Positions 48,524 through 57,683 of a DNA stretch of 64,000 nucleotides are shown piece by piece. Made by a program: the position numbers and the translations under genes. Source of the DNA: CAWATZ01 sp963784995 (GTDB lineage: Bacteria > Planctomycetota > Planctomycetia > Gemmatales > Gemmataceae). The stretch covers positions 186,001-250,000 of the forward strand of contig CAWATZ010000001.1 of the NCBI GenBank assembly GCA_963784995.1, in the 5' to 3' direction. The notes under the pieces are model-generated. The model saw nothing but the letters and a program-made list of their open reading frames with translations. It ran no database searches and was not told where the DNA came from. How positions within the stretch are numbered: the stretch's first letter is position 1; the number at the start of each line of letters is the position of its first letter.

Positions 48524-49453
48524 GTGGCCAAGTCTCGTTCCAGGGTCGCGGACTACCTGGTTTATCTGACAATCCGGGTGGTGATCTGCTTCATCCAGGC
48601 ATTGCCCTACGAGCTGGCGCTGCGGCTGGCGGAGGGGTTGGCCTGGGTGGCGTACAGGGTGGACCGCCGGCATCGGCTGGTGGCCGAGGACAACCTGAAC
48701 CATGCTTTTCCCGGACGCTGGACCGACGCCGAGCGCACGGTGGTCGTGAAGGCGGTGTACCGGCACTTCCTGTACTTGCTGGTCGAGATCATCTTCCTGA
48801 ACCGCAAGCTGCACGCGACCAACTGGCGGCGGCACCTGGAGATGATCAACGGCCATCGCATTGTCGATGCTCTGCTGTCAGGCCGGCCGCTGTTCCTGGT
48901 GACGGCGCATTTCGGCAACTGGGAGCTGGGCGGCTCGACCCTGGGTCTGCTCGGGTTCCCGACCTACGCTATTGCCCGGGAGCTGGACAACTCGTATCTG
49001 GAGAACTTCCTGCGCACCTTCCGCTCGCGGAACGGCCAGGGACTGCTGTCCAAGTCGCGCGATTTCGACAAGATCCAGTCGATCCTGGCCAGGCAAGGCG
49101 TGATTGCCACGCTGGGGGACCAGGATGCGGGGCAGAAGGGCTGCTTCGTGGACTTCTTCAACCGTCCAGCCTCGACGCATCGGGCGATTGCGCTCCTCTC
49201 CTTGGAGCAAAACGTGCCCCTGCTGGTCGTCGGTCTGCCGCGCGTGGGCAAGGGGCTGGATTACCACTTGCTGTGCGAGGAGCTGATCGATCCGGAAGAG
49301 TACCGTGATCGGCCCGACGCGGTGGCGGCGATGACGCAGCGCTTCACGACGGTGCTAGAGCGGATGATCCGGCAGTACCCGGAGCAGTACTTCTGGCTGC
49401 ACCGTCGCTGGAAACACCAGCCGAAGGCGAGGAAGGGGAAGCAAGCGGCATGA
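48524..49453 (+). CDS. LpxL/HtrB-like lipid A acyltransferase
   Basis: GTG at 48524 with AAAGGAG ahead gives 309 residues. A membrane-anchoring N-terminus (DYLVYLTIRVVICFIQALPY) precedes the H-x4-E catalytic motif HFGNWE (His129, Glu134), GDQDAGQKGCFVDFF and YFWLHRRWK. The family transfers acyl chains from acyl-ACP to lipid A or similar glycolipids at the inner membrane. It lies 3 bp behind the oxidoreductase gene. Confidence 0.88.
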   Translation: MAKSRSRVADYLVYLTIRVVICFIQALPYELALRLAEGLAWVAYRVDRRHRLVAEDNLNHAFPGRWTDAERTVVVKAVYRHFLYLLVEIIFLNRKLHATNWRRHLEMINGHRIVDALLSGRPLFLVTAHFGNWELGGSTLGLLGFPTYAIARELDNSYLENFLRTFRSRNGQGLLSKSRDFDKIQSILARQGVIATLGDQDAGQKGCFVDFFNRPASTHRAIALLSLEQNVPLLVVGLPRVGKGLDYHLLCEELIDPEEYRDRPDAVAAMTQRFTTVLERMIRQYPEQYFWLHRRWKHQPKARKGKQAA

Positions 49454-49547
49454 AGGGGTGAAACCATGACTCTCCAAGGACTTGCTTCGCACACCATTTG
49501 CGGGTAGCCTACCAGGAGATTCGGCAGCAAGTGGGAGGGGCAGAAGC

Positions 49548-49901
49548 ATGAAATGGCTTACCCGCAACGTGTCTGTCTGCTGGCTTTACCCTATAGGTGT
49601 CTTTGCCGGAATCTGTTTGATCCCTTGGTGGAAGACGAAAGATCCGCGTCTGCTCCCCCTTGGAGCTGCGTACGTCAATGGCTTTTCAGGCTGGGAGTTT
49701 CTTCTGCTCTGCCACGTTGGGGCAACTCTTATTCTGAGCCTCATTCCAATCGGCATTCATCTCGGAATTGCTCGGCTGCTGAAGGCGAAACCCGCTCTTC
49801 AACTCGACCTCGATCACTTTCATGCCAACCCTGAAGTGCCGCGCCCCAGACTGTCTTCCAGCGCTGCCATCACTCCACGACAGGAAGGCGTAACTGAGTG
49901 A
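49548..49901 (+). CDS. Hypothetical small membrane protein, 117 residues
   Basis: ATG at 49548 with GGGAGGGGC upstream. Two hydrophobic stretches, VCWLYPIGVFAGICLIPWW and LCHVGATLILSLIPIGIHLG, suggest two membrane helices; the C-terminus is short and soluble. I recognise no family. The next gene's GTG overlaps its stop. Base composition looks lower in GC than the neighbours. Confidence 0.55.
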   Translation: MKWLTRNVSVCWLYPIGVFAGICLIPWWKTKDPRLLPLGAAYVNGFSGWEFLLLCHVGATLILSLIPIGIHLGIARLLKAKPALQLDLDHFHANPEVPRPRLSSSAAITPRQEGVTE

Positions 49902-50305
49902 GCCAGGGGACTCCGAGCCCAGGAGGAACGCCGCGGCCTGTCGTCCTGGCAAGCCCAGGAGAGGTTACCGACGCCGAGTACATCCAGCTCGCCGGATTGA
50001 CGGTTCCCGACAAGATCCTCCAAATGCGAGGCATCTTGATGGAAGTAGCGGCGACGCGGACTACCCAGCAGCTCGCAAGGGCCGGTCCCTTTCGATGGGA
50101 GGAGGGAGTGGGTCAGCAGGGTGAGCATCTGTTTATCGGAGCGGCGCCTCCGAGCTTACAGCTGCATACGGTTGTCGTCATCATGGCGGACGGGAAGGTG
50201 TATAAAATGTGGCCATCAGGTCTCAGGGGCATCATTTCCCAGGGACCGCCAAAGGTCATCGATTATGATTTGCAGCTGGGGATGGGCGTCCTGATGGTAA
50301 GTTGA
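49898..50305 (+). CDS. Hypothetical protein, 135 residues
   Basis: GTG at 49898 overlaps the preceding stop by 4 bp. The protein is soluble: DAEYIQLAGLTVPDKILQMR, then IGAAPPSLQLHTVVVIMADG and KVYKMWPSGLRG. No family is recognised. It is the middle gene of a three-gene set of unknown function. Confidence 0.55.
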   Translation: MSQGTPSPGGTPRPVVLASPGEVTDAEYIQLAGLTVPDKILQMRGILMEVAATRTTQQLARAGPFRWEEGVGQQGEHLFIGAAPPSLQLHTVVVIMADGKVYKMWPSGLRGIISQGPPKVIDYDLQLGMGVLMVS

Positions 50306-50318
50306 GGAGATGGTGAAC

Positions 50319-50600
50319 ATGGCCAGGCTGATCAATCATGCCGAGGCGGTAGCCTTCTGGAAGTCCATTCCAGATCCGGTCGTCCAGGCGCTCATTCAGC
50401 ATGCACACGGGCTGATCTTCACAGATGCGTCGGACGCTTTCACGACCGATTTCGACTTGCTGCTGTTCTACAAAGTCCTGGAAGCTCTCTTTCGGGATCG
50501 GGAAAAGCTAGCGAACTTTCTCACCTCCGAGATTACCGAAGGTCCTTCGGGAAATGGCATTGTGGCAAGTGCGTCGGGTCCCGTTTCGGAGAAATCCTGA
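50319..50600 (+). CDS. Hypothetical protein, about 93 residues
   Basis: ATG at 50319 lies 9 bp after GAGGAG, a better distance than the ATG at 50310, which touches it. The product reads ARLINHAEAVAFWKSIPDPV and continues with a helical TDFDLLLFYKVLEALFRDRE. It is small and soluble. It follows the previous gene closely. I recognise no family; a regulator or immunity-like role is possible but unsupported. Confidence 0.55.
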   Translation: MARLINHAEAVAFWKSIPDPVVQALIQHAHGLIFTDASDAFTTDFDLLLFYKVLEALFRDREKLANFLTSEITEGPSGNGIVASASGPVSEKS

Positions 50601-50705
50601 CAGCTGTCCGTTTTTCCCAACACAAATGGGCTACGATTCCCTATACTACGAGGTTGAGGAAATGGAGGCGTTCACCCACCACGCTTGCCCAGGGGTCGAT
50701 TTTGT

Positions 50706-52889
50706 ATGCCCGTGACCACCGCCCACGATCTGGTTGAAACGCTGCGAGCGCTGCCGCTGCTGGATTCGCCGCAGATCGAGGAGCTGTCCACCCAGATCCT
50801 GCCGGCCTTTCCCGATCTGAACAAGCTGGCCCGCGAGGTGCTGAAACGGGGCTGGTTGACCACCTACCAGATCAATCAAGTGGCCCGTGGCAAGGGCACC
50901 GAGTTGGTCCTGGACCACTACGTTGTGCTCGACCTTCTCGGCCAGGGCGGCATGGGGCAGGTGTACAAGGCCCGGCACCTGCGGCTGAAGCGGCTGTGCG
51001 CTCTGAAGGTGATCCTGCCCAGCTGCATCTCGTCGCCAAAGGTGCTGGAGCGCTTCCAGCGCGAGGTCGAGGCGACGGCCCTGCTGCAGCATCCCAACAT
51101 TGTCCACGTCTACGATGCCGGCGAGTGGCGCGGGGTCCATTACCTGGCCATGGAGTGCGTCGAGGGCATCGACCTGGGCAAGCTGCTCAAGAAGCACCGG
51201 GTGCTGCCCGTGCCCGGGGCCTGTGAGTACGTCCGGCAGGCCTGTCTGGGATTGCAGCACGCGCACGAAAAAGGGCTGGTCCACCGCGACATCAAGCCCT
51301 CCAACCTCATGGTCACCACCCAGGGGGTGGTCAAGGTCCTCGATCTGGGCCTGGCGCAGATCAATCGGCCCGGCATCAGCGGGACGGCCCAGGCCCAGGG
51401 CGGGCTGACGGTCACGGGCACCATCATGGGCACGCCGGATTACCTGGCTCCCGAGCAGGGCATGAACGCCAAGCTGGTGGACATTCGCTCGGACCTGTAC
51501 AGCCTGGGCTGCTCGCTGTACCATCTGCTCACCGGCCAGGTGCCGTTTCCCACGGACAACATGGTCGAGAAACTGATCGCCCATCAGCTGCACCAGCCCC
51601 AGCCGGTGGAGGGCCTGCGTCCCGGCTTGCCGCCCGGGCTGGGCGACGTGGTCCGCAAGCTGATGGCCAAGAAGCCGGAGGACCGCTACCAGACCCCCGC
51701 CGAGGCGGCCAACGCGCTGCTGCCGTTCACGGGCCGGGGAACCGGGATGTCCTCGGCCGTGCTCGAGGCGCTGAAACCGCCGCCACTTCCGCAGACCACA
51801 GCGGCAGACAGCCAGACCGATCATCCGACCATTCCCCCGAGCGGCACCCACTCGGCCGAGCAGACCGTTCCCACCGCCCAGACGGAAGCGGCGGAGCCGG
51901 CCGACCCGACCACGGAGCGGCTCCGGAAACGCAAGGCCGCACGCGACCGAGAGGGCCGCAACCGGATTGTGGTCCTCGCCGTGGCCGTGGGGCTGATCCT
52001 GCTGCTGGCGGTCCTCCTGGTGCTGGCCAACCTCGGCAAGTCCAAGGCAACCAGCAAACGGGAGGGCAAGGAGGCCAGGGAGGGGAAGACGGATGAGAAG
52101 CCGACCGTGATCATGGGTGAGCCGCTCACCAACAGCATCGGCATGGAACTGCTTCCCATCAAGGCGGGGAAGTTCCTCATGGGCTCGCCTCTCAGCGAGG
52201 TTGGCCGGGCCGACGATGAGGAGCAGCACGAGGTGACCCTGACGCGCGACTTCTTCCTGGGGAAATACCCGGTGACGCAGGAGCAGTACACCGCCATCAT
52301 GAGCGACAACCCCAGCCAGTTCTCGGCCAAGGGGGCCGACAGCGAAAAGGTGGACCGGATGGACACCAGCCGGTTCCCGGTGGAGCGCGTGGCGTGGGAG
52401 GAGGCGGTCAAGTTCTGCGAGAAGCTGACAGAGAAAGAGAAGGGGCTGGGCCGTGCCTATCGCCTGCCCACCGAAGCGGAATGGGAGTATGCCTGCCGGG
52501 CCGGCACGACCACGCCCTTCTCCTTCGGCAAGGAACTGAACGGCAAGCAGGCCAACTGCGATGGCAATTACCCCTACGGAACCGACGTCAAGGGCCCGAA
52601 GCTGAACCGGACGTGCGTGGTTGGCAAGTATCCACCGAACGCCTGGGGGCTGTACGACATGCACGGCAACGTCCGGCAATGGTGCTCGGACTATTACTTC
52701 AGCAAGTACGACCTGAAGAACGTGAAAGATCCAACCGGACCGGCGACCGGACCGACCCGGGTCCTGCGTGGCGGCGCCTGGGACGACTTCCCCAAGAACT
52801 GCCGCTCGGCCTACCGCGACAGTTTCTCCCAGACACCGCACAGCGGCTACATCGGCTTCCGCGTGGTCATGGTGCCCAGGGGGCGGTGA
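50706..52889 (+). CDS. Ser/Thr kinase fused to a formylglycine-generating-enzyme-like domain
   Basis: The 727-residue protein starts with a short helical region, then a kinase domain from residue 72: GQGGMGQVYKA, Lys101, HRDIKPSN (193-200), DLG in place of DFG (213-215), TPDYLAPEQ. A linker precedes a membrane helix (VVLAVAVGLILLLAVLLVLA). Residues 472-727 form a SUMF1/FGE-sulfatase domain: GMELLPIKAGKFLMGSPLSE, RLPTEAEWEYACRAG, GLYDMHGNVRQWC and LRGGAW. That domain would lie in the periplasm, sensing or modifying a target. The kinase would be cytoplasmic. Ribosome site before ATG 50706 is weak. Confidence 0.9.
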   Translation: MPVTTAHDLVETLRALPLLDSPQIEELSTQILPAFPDLNKLAREVLKRGWLTTYQINQVARGKGTELVLDHYVVLDLLGQGGMGQVYKARHLRLKRLCALKVILPSCISSPKVLERFQREVEATALLQHPNIVHVYDAGEWRGVHYLAMECVEGIDLGKLLKKHRVLPVPGACEYVRQACLGLQHAHEKGLVHRDIKPSNLMVTTQGVVKVLDLGLAQINRPGISGTAQAQGGLTVTGTIMGTPDYLAPEQGMNAKLVDIRSDLYSLGCSLYHLLTGQVPFPTDNMVEKLIAHQLHQPQPVEGLRPGLPPGLGDVVRKLMAKKPEDRYQTPAEAANALLPFTGRGTGMSSAVLEALKPPPLPQTTAADSQTDHPTIPPSGTHSAEQTVPTAQTEAAEPADPTTERLRKRKAARDREGRNRIVVLAVAVGLILLLAVLLVLANLGKSKATSKREGKEAREGKTDEKPTVIMGEPLTNSIGMELLPIKAGKFLMGSPLSEVGRADDEEQHEVTLTRDFFLGKYPVTQEQYTAIMSDNPSQFSAKGADSEKVDRMDTSRFPVERVAWEEAVKFCEKLTEKEKGLGRAYRLPTEAEWEYACRAGTTTPFSFGKELNGKQANCDGNYPYGTDVKGPKLNRTCVVGKYPPNAWGLYDMHGNVRQWCSDYYFSKYDLKNVKDPTGPATGPTRVLRGGAWDDFPKNCRSAYRDSFSQTPHSGYIGFRVVMVPRGR

Positions 52890-52908
52890 CTGCGTTCCGA
52901 AGAAAAAG

Positions 52909-52982
52909 GGCGAGCGGCGCGGCGTCAGCCCGCCGGTGCCGTTCCGAAGTTGCACCGGCGGGCTGACGCCGCGCCGCTCGCC
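52909..52982. repeat. Palindromic element P13 (family E)
   Basis: Arms 52909-52939 and 52952-52982 are perfect over 31 bp, loop 12 bp. The arm reads GGCGAGCGGCGCGGCGTCAG and is shared with P15 and P16. It lies between the convergent kinase-FGE and beta-lactamase-fold genes. Confidence 0.95.
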
Positions 52983-52998
52983 TGCCACTGGCACGCGG

Positions 52999-54225
52999 TC
53001 ATTTCGGCCTCGCGCCGGGGTCGGTCGGGAATGGCGGCGCCACAATCGCGGCCGCCGCGGCGGTCGCCACCTGGCCGCGCAGTCGCTTCACGTCCCCCTT
53101 GCCATCAGGGTGAACCCGGTTGCTCAGAAAGACAACGAGTGTCTGACTCACCGGGTCGATCCAGACCGAGGTGCCGGTGAAACCGGTATGGCCGAAGCTG
53201 GTCGGTCCGAACAGCGTCCCCTTGTTGGCCGAGTAGGCGGTCTGCACGTCCCAGCCCAGCGCCCGCAGCCCGCCGGGCACCTTCCGGGGCGTGGTCATCT
53301 GCCGCACCGTCTCGGCGCGCAGGATGCGCTTGCCGCCCACCTCTCCCTGTCCAAGAAACGCCTGGGCCAGCACCGCGACCTCGTCCGCCGTGCTGAACAG
53401 CCCGGCGTCGCCCGCCACGCCGGCGAGCCGGGCGGCTCGGGGGTCGTGGACCTCGCCGCGCAGCCAGCGGCCGTCACGCTGCTCCGTCGGCGCCGCCCGC
53501 TGCCGCAATTCCGCACCTGGCCGAAACCCTGTTTCCTTCAGGCCCAGCGGCTCGAAGACGTGTTCGCGAGCATACTGGTCCAGCGGCTTGCCGCCCAGAC
53601 GCTCGACCAGCTTGCCCAGGACGATGAAACCCACGTCGCTGTAGGTGAACCGGCTGCTCGGGGCCGCTTTCGGCTTCAGCTGATAGATGCGCTCCAGGGC
53701 CTTCGCCGGACCATCGGCATAGTCCCCGAGGGCGTTGTCCGCCTCCAGGCCGCTGACGTGCAGCAGCAACTGCTCGACCGTGATCTGGTCCTTGCCGCTG
53801 GCTCCGAAGGCGGGCAGGTGTTCGGCAACGCGGTCGGTCAGGCGGAGCTTGCCCTGCTCGACCAGCACCATCGCCGAGGCGGCCGTGGCCAGCGGCTTGG
53901 TCAGCGAGGCGAGGTCAAAGACCGTATCGAGCGTCATCGCTTCCTCGGCCGGCGACGCCGGCCTGCCGGCGCCCGCCACTACCCGCAGCCCATACGCCTT
54001 GCGCCAGACCACCTTGCCCCGCCGGGCGACCAGGACCACCGCACCGGGCAGCTTGCCACCCTTGAGGGCGTCGCGCAGGGCGTCGTCGATGCGGGCCAGC
54101 CGCTCGGCGTCCATGCCGACGTCTTTCGGCAGCGCCCGGGGCAGTTCGGCACTCCAGGCCGCTGGCACGAGCAACGTGAACAAACAGAGGATCAGTGGAA
54201 CTGACTGGTGCGGACCGGGTGTCAT
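52999..54225 (-). CDS. Secreted serine beta-lactamase-fold hydrolase
   Basis: ATG at 54225 begins a signal peptide (SVPLILCLFTLLVPAAWSA). The 408-residue protein has the beta-lactamase/penicillin-binding fold: SxxK as Ser107-Lys110 in LASLTKP, a YSD in place of YxN (RFTYSDVGF), and HTG in GHTGFTG. This is the class C/esterase type found widely in planctomycetes, often acting on peptides or esters rather than on antibiotics. An alternative ATG at 54246 has no ribosome site. Confidence 0.85.
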   Translation of the reverse strand: MTPGPHQSVPLILCLFTLLVPAAWSAELPRALPKDVGMDAERLARIDDALRDALKGGKLPGAVVLVARRGKVVWRKAYGLRVVAGAGRPASPAEEAMTLDTVFDLASLTKPLATAASAMVLVEQGKLRLTDRVAEHLPAFGASGKDQITVEQLLLHVSGLEADNALGDYADGPAKALERIYQLKPKAAPSSRFTYSDVGFIVLGKLVERLGGKPLDQYAREHVFEPLGLKETGFRPGAELRQRAAPTEQRDGRWLRGEVHDPRAARLAGVAGDAGLFSTADEVAVLAQAFLGQGEVGGKRILRAETVRQMTTPRKVPGGLRALGWDVQTAYSANKGTLFGPTSFGHTGFTGTSVWIDPVSQTLVVFLSNRVHPDGKGDVKRLRGQVATAAAAAIVAPPFPTDPGARPK

Positions 54226-54284
54226 GAGTTGTTCGCCCTGGGCCATGCTGGCTTGCGGAATGCTCTGTATTCTATGAGGTCTGG

Positions 54285-54936
54285 TCACAGCCCGACCATT
54301 TCCGCAAATGCTCGGATGGTCGGCGCGACCTCGATCCAGCGATTGTTCCGGGCCCGGGGGCCCCACTGAAGCGTCAGCACCCGCGGTTGCCCCAGCGACA
54401 CACGGTAATCCAGGACGATGGGTTGATCCCACCCGATCCCCAAATCCGCCACGAAGACCTCCAGCTTCGGGTCGATGTCGCCTGGAGGCCGGGCTCTGTC
54501 CGCCTCTCCTAACCCCAACGGGGTTGGATTGAGCACGTGGGCCCTGCTCTCGGACTCCATCGTGGCCACGTCGTACAGGCAAAACTCGCCCCGGTCGGGG
54601 AAGAGGCGATCCACCACCGATTGATCGGCCGGACAGCGCCACCGACCTGTCTCCATCAGGGCCAGCAGTTCCCAGGGCAACGGCAGGCCATTCGACGCGC
54701 CGCTGGAGAGCAGCCAGCCAGTCGGCGGGGACGCGGTCCCTCCAATCGTGCCACGTCGTCAGGTCGTGCGCGTAGCCAGGATCGCGAAGCGAGCCGTGGA
54801 GCAGGCGACACTCCAGGCGAAGGAAATCGGCGCGTGGGTCGCCCTGCTCCTCGAGCCAGTCCGCGTATACCAGCCGCAGCATCCTGTCTCCAGGGGCCTG
54901 GCGGATTGCTCGGAGGAAACCGGCTTCGTCACTCAT
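54285..54936 (-). CDS. TIGR02996 repeat-companion protein, frameshifted
   Basis: The N-terminus is a TIGR02996 domain: MSDEAGFLRAIRQAPGDRML, RLVYADWLEEQGDPRADFLR, LECRL. Near 54715 a one-base shift is needed to continue SSGASNGLPLPWELLALMET, then GEFCLYDVATMESESRAHV and a SMI1/SUKH-like tail RWIEVAPTIRAFAEMVGL. TIGR02996 is specific to planctomycetes and relatives and commonly begins cytoplasmic proteins of unknown role. SUKH-like tails can be immunity proteins, but that is only a suggestion. Confidence 0.75.
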
Positions 54937-55060
54937 GGGTTCAGGCTCAAACGTCTGACACTTCCACCGCATCACCGAGGTTGGGCGGTTTGCGGCCTGG
55001 TGCGGTGGACCGACTAACCTGCATTCTACGTCTGCTGGTCCCTCCCTGCAACAAGCTCCT

Positions 55061-55792
55061 TCAGCTCCCGGCCTTGTCCAGCACCGGCAACTCCCGCGGC
55101 GGCGGCAGCGGCTTGAGGAAATCGACGTTCCGCCGCTCGCCGCCCTGGACGTGGACGCGCTCTTCGTGCGTCTCCGGTTTGCCGCTTGGCCCATTCCAGC
55201 TGGCGGTGACGACGAACGTGTAAGTGCGGCCCGGCATCAGTCCGGAGGACATGAACTCCCGCCGCGGCCCGCTTTGCGTGGTCTTCTCGCCGTTGATCTG
55301 GACGACTGCTTCGGGCGGCACGCGGATGCTCAGCAGCACGTCGGCGTCGGTGAGCCGGACCGGGGCGCCTGGGACTCCGGGTCGTGGTGGCTGCCCCGCG
55401 ACCGCGCCGGGCGGAGGTGCGGCACCGGACGGCACGACACAGGTGGGCATGACGTAAACGGGCGCGTAACCGCCGCCGTAGCCGCCGTAGCCGCCGTAGC
55501 CGCCATAGCCGCCATAGCCCATGCCATAGCCGAGCCCGAGGCCTAACCCAAAGCCGCCCAGGCCATAAAACCCGGGGTAACCCCAGATGCCATTGTAGCC
55601 GTAGCCGTAGCCGAAGCCGGGGCGAAAGCCACCGAAGCCGCCGCCGTGAAAGCCACCAGCTCCCCCGGCGAAGGCGTGACCGCCGCCACCGCCGTGGCCG
55701 CCACCGCCGTGGGCGTGGGCCAGGTTCGGTCCGAGGCCGAGGACGAGCGCCGCGAGCATCCCTCCCAGGATGGATAGTCGTTGACGAACCAT
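55061..55792 (-). CDS. Glycine-rich secreted protein with TIGR03000 domain
   Basis: A signal peptide (LGGMLAALVLGLGPNLAHA) precedes a long glycine/tyrosine-rich low-complexity region (GGYGGYGG repeats) and a C-terminal TIGR03000 domain: LLSIRVPPEAVVQINGEKTT, REFMSSGLMPGRTYTFVVTA. TIGR03000 is a planctomycete extracellular domain of unknown role, and the glycine-rich part suggests a wall or matrix protein. It is codirectional with the BBP7 gene upstream, with palindrome P14 between. Confidence 0.85.
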   Translation of the reverse strand: MVRQRLSILGGMLAALVLGLGPNLAHAHGGGGHGGGGGHAFAGGAGGFHGGGFGGFRPGFGYGYGYNGIWGYPGFYGLGGFGLGLGLGYGMGYGGYGGYGGYGGYGGGYAPVYVMPTCVVPSGAAPPPGAVAGQPPRPGVPGAPVRLTDADVLLSIRVPPEAVVQINGEKTTQSGPRREFMSSGLMPGRTYTFVVTASWNGPSGKPETHEERVHVQGGERRNVDFLKPLPPPRELPVLDKAGS

Positions 55793-55844
55793 ATTGACCT
55801 CCTCTCCGGAACTCGGCCGTGAAGAGTCGAATCCCGAGTTCGTT

Positions 55845-55897
55845 CGTAGGACGGGCTTCCCAGCCCGTCCGGACGGGCTGGGAAGGCCCGTCCTACG
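55845..55897. repeat. Palindromic element P14 (family B)
   Basis: Two arms of 26 and 27 bp meet without a loop (CGTAGGACGGGCTTCCCAGC against its inverse), with one base of length difference. The GTAGGACGG start is shared with P2. It lies between the TIGR03000 and BBP7-like genes. Confidence 0.88.
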
Positions 55898-55903
55898 TGA
55901 TTC

Positions 55904-57295
55904 TCAGAAGGTGAGCAGCAAGCCTAACGTGAGTCCCTGGGCCCAGTACGAGGAACTGGTCATCGGGACCAGCGGGTGCGTCATGCCGTCGTAGCTGTTG
56001 TCGATCTGGTTTCCCGGCCGGACCACGCTGCTCAGGTACAGGAAATCGTAGCCGATCTGGGCTCGAACGCAGGGCGTCAGCTGATAGCCGACGTTCAGCT
56101 GGACTTCCGGTGACCAGGCGAACCGGTCCGTCGAATAGCGGCCGATTTGCAGCGTCGCGTAATTGCCGCCGGTCAGGGGGACCGAGGAAGCGTTCACCGG
56201 AAAGACCGTTGTGTTGCCGTTGACGATGACCGTCTCATGCATGTCGCCCAGGGCCACCAGGGCCCGGCCCGTGAAGATCAGACGGTTCCAGACATACTGG
56301 AACTGCGAACCAATCTGGCCGCTGTTGAACTGGTTGCGCGTGCTGAACTGGTCAAACATCGTGACCGTCGATCCGGGCGGTGCGGTCACCAGCACGTTGC
56401 CGAAGTTATCCGTGTAGATCGTGGTGGTGAACAGGTTGGAGTTGGCGGTGATGGAGAGCGATTCGTTCAGCTGAAGATAGCGATAGCCGCCGAACAGGTT
56501 GATCGTGAAACACTGGTCGCGGTAGAGGTTGAGCAGAGCGTCGATGTCGCCGCCGCCGAAATGGCTGGTGGTGTTGACAAACACGCTGCCGCTTTCGACG
56601 CCGGGCGCGCTCACCTGGGTGACGAAGGGAACGCCGGCGACCGGCTCGTTGATGACAAAGGCCCCGGTGCCGGAGCGGTCCACGACGTTGAAGCCGGACG
56701 ATTGCTGACCGAGGATGAACAGGCTGCCATCGACGCCGATGGTGTGATCCATGTTGAACCAACCGCCGGCGTAGGCCCGGATACCTCCCGCGACGCCGTA
56801 ATCGAGCGGCTGGTTGAGAGACGTTGTGCCGGGCGCGCCGATGTTGCCCGCGTTGGGCCCCTGGGAGGCTGGCCCCGTGGTGACCACGGGGATTCCCAAC
56901 GGTTGGCCCTTGGTCCACCAGACCAGACCATCAACGCCAAGCCAGAAGCTGGGATTGCCGATGGGGTTGGGCAAGAAGAAGGGCCGTCCCGGCGGTGGAT
57001 ACGGTCCCGGCGGCGGGTAAGGTCCCGGCGGCGGATAGGCCCCATACAGCCCCGGCGGATACGGTCCCGGCGGGGGTGGGGTAAACGGCAGGGCATTCGG
57101 CCCGGAAGGCGGTGCGTAGGGCTGCGGGGGACCGGAGGGCGGCGGCCCCACCGGGGAGCCTGGGGGGGACGACGCAATCGGCAGCGACCCGGGCGACACC
57201 GGATCGGGCGGCGGCGGGGCAATGCGCTCCTGGGCCGGAAGAATCCCTGCAACAACCAGAAGGCAACCGAGTGTAAGCGGTATTCCGTGTCGCAT
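55904..57295 (-). CDS. BBP7-type outer-membrane beta-barrel protein
   Basis: ATG at 57295 with AAGGAGG nine bases away is the best start. A signal peptide (IPLTLGCLLVVAGILPAQE) and a long proline/glycine-rich segment (PYPPPGPYPPPGRP) are followed by a beta-rich part with LGVDGLVWWTKGQPLG, GGIRAYAGGWFN, GGGDIDALLNLYRDQCFTIN and LFGGYRYLQLNE. The C-terminal strands end in aromatic residues (GLTLGLLLTF), as in barrels. This is the planctomycete BBP7 family, of unknown function, likely an outer-membrane porin-like protein. Confidence 0.84.
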   Translation of the reverse strand: MRHGIPLTLGCLLVVAGILPAQERIAPPPPDPVSPGSLPIASSPPGSPVGPPPSGPPQPYAPPSGPNALPFTPPPPGPYPPGLYGAYPPPGPYPPPGPYPPPGRPFFLPNPIGNPSFWLGVDGLVWWTKGQPLGIPVVTTGPASQGPNAGNIGAPGTTSLNQPLDYGVAGGIRAYAGGWFNMDHTIGVDGSLFILGQQSSGFNVVDRSGTGAFVINEPVAGVPFVTQVSAPGVESGSVFVNTTSHFGGGDIDALLNLYRDQCFTINLFGGYRYLQLNESLSITANSNLFTTTIYTDNFGNVLVTAPPGSTVTMFDQFSTRNQFNSGQIGSQFQYVWNRLIFTGRALVALGDMHETVIVNGNTTVFPVNASSVPLTGGNYATLQIGRYSTDRFAWSPEVQLNVGYQLTPCVRAQIGYDFLYLSSVVRPGNQIDNSYDGMTHPLVPMTSSSYWAQGLTLGLLLTF

Positions 57296-57683
57296 GGCAA
57301 TCATCCTCCTTGACTTTCCCATCGCACGGGGTTCACTCCTGTCCGAGGAACGCGGCGGCCAAGATTATTTGCGCGAAAACCGAAGTTTGGCCGGCGTGCG
57401 AGGGGGCAAACGGGATCGGAAGGGCAAGGAGCGGTATTGGGGAAGACCGGTTCGTCGCCCTGCCGGGCTCCGTCATGGTATTCATCGGTTTCCGGACGCA
57501 GGCACTTTGAGGAGGAACCTTAGCGATGTGCCGCCGTCGTGTCGATGGATCTTCGAGGGAAGGGGGGGGCCCTCTGGATTATGGCGAGCGGCGCGGCGTC
57601 AGCCCGCCGGTGCTGGTGCGGCCGAGACCGGCGGGCTGACGCCGCGCCGCTCGCCAAAAATCAGAGAGTTGCGCGCTACCGAC
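57296..57683. other. Intergenic region upstream of BBP7 gene, holding P15
   Basis: This 388-bp gap has no supported gene. Its right part is palindrome P15, preceded by CCCTCTGGAT, a flank that P16 shares. The left part should contain the BBP7 promoter. Confidence 0.5.
57582..57656. repeat. Palindromic element P15 (family E)
   Basis: Arms 57582-57611 and 57627-57656 are perfect over 30 bp with a 15-bp loop. It matches P13 and P16. It lies just downstream of the ketosynthase stop. Confidence 0.95.
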
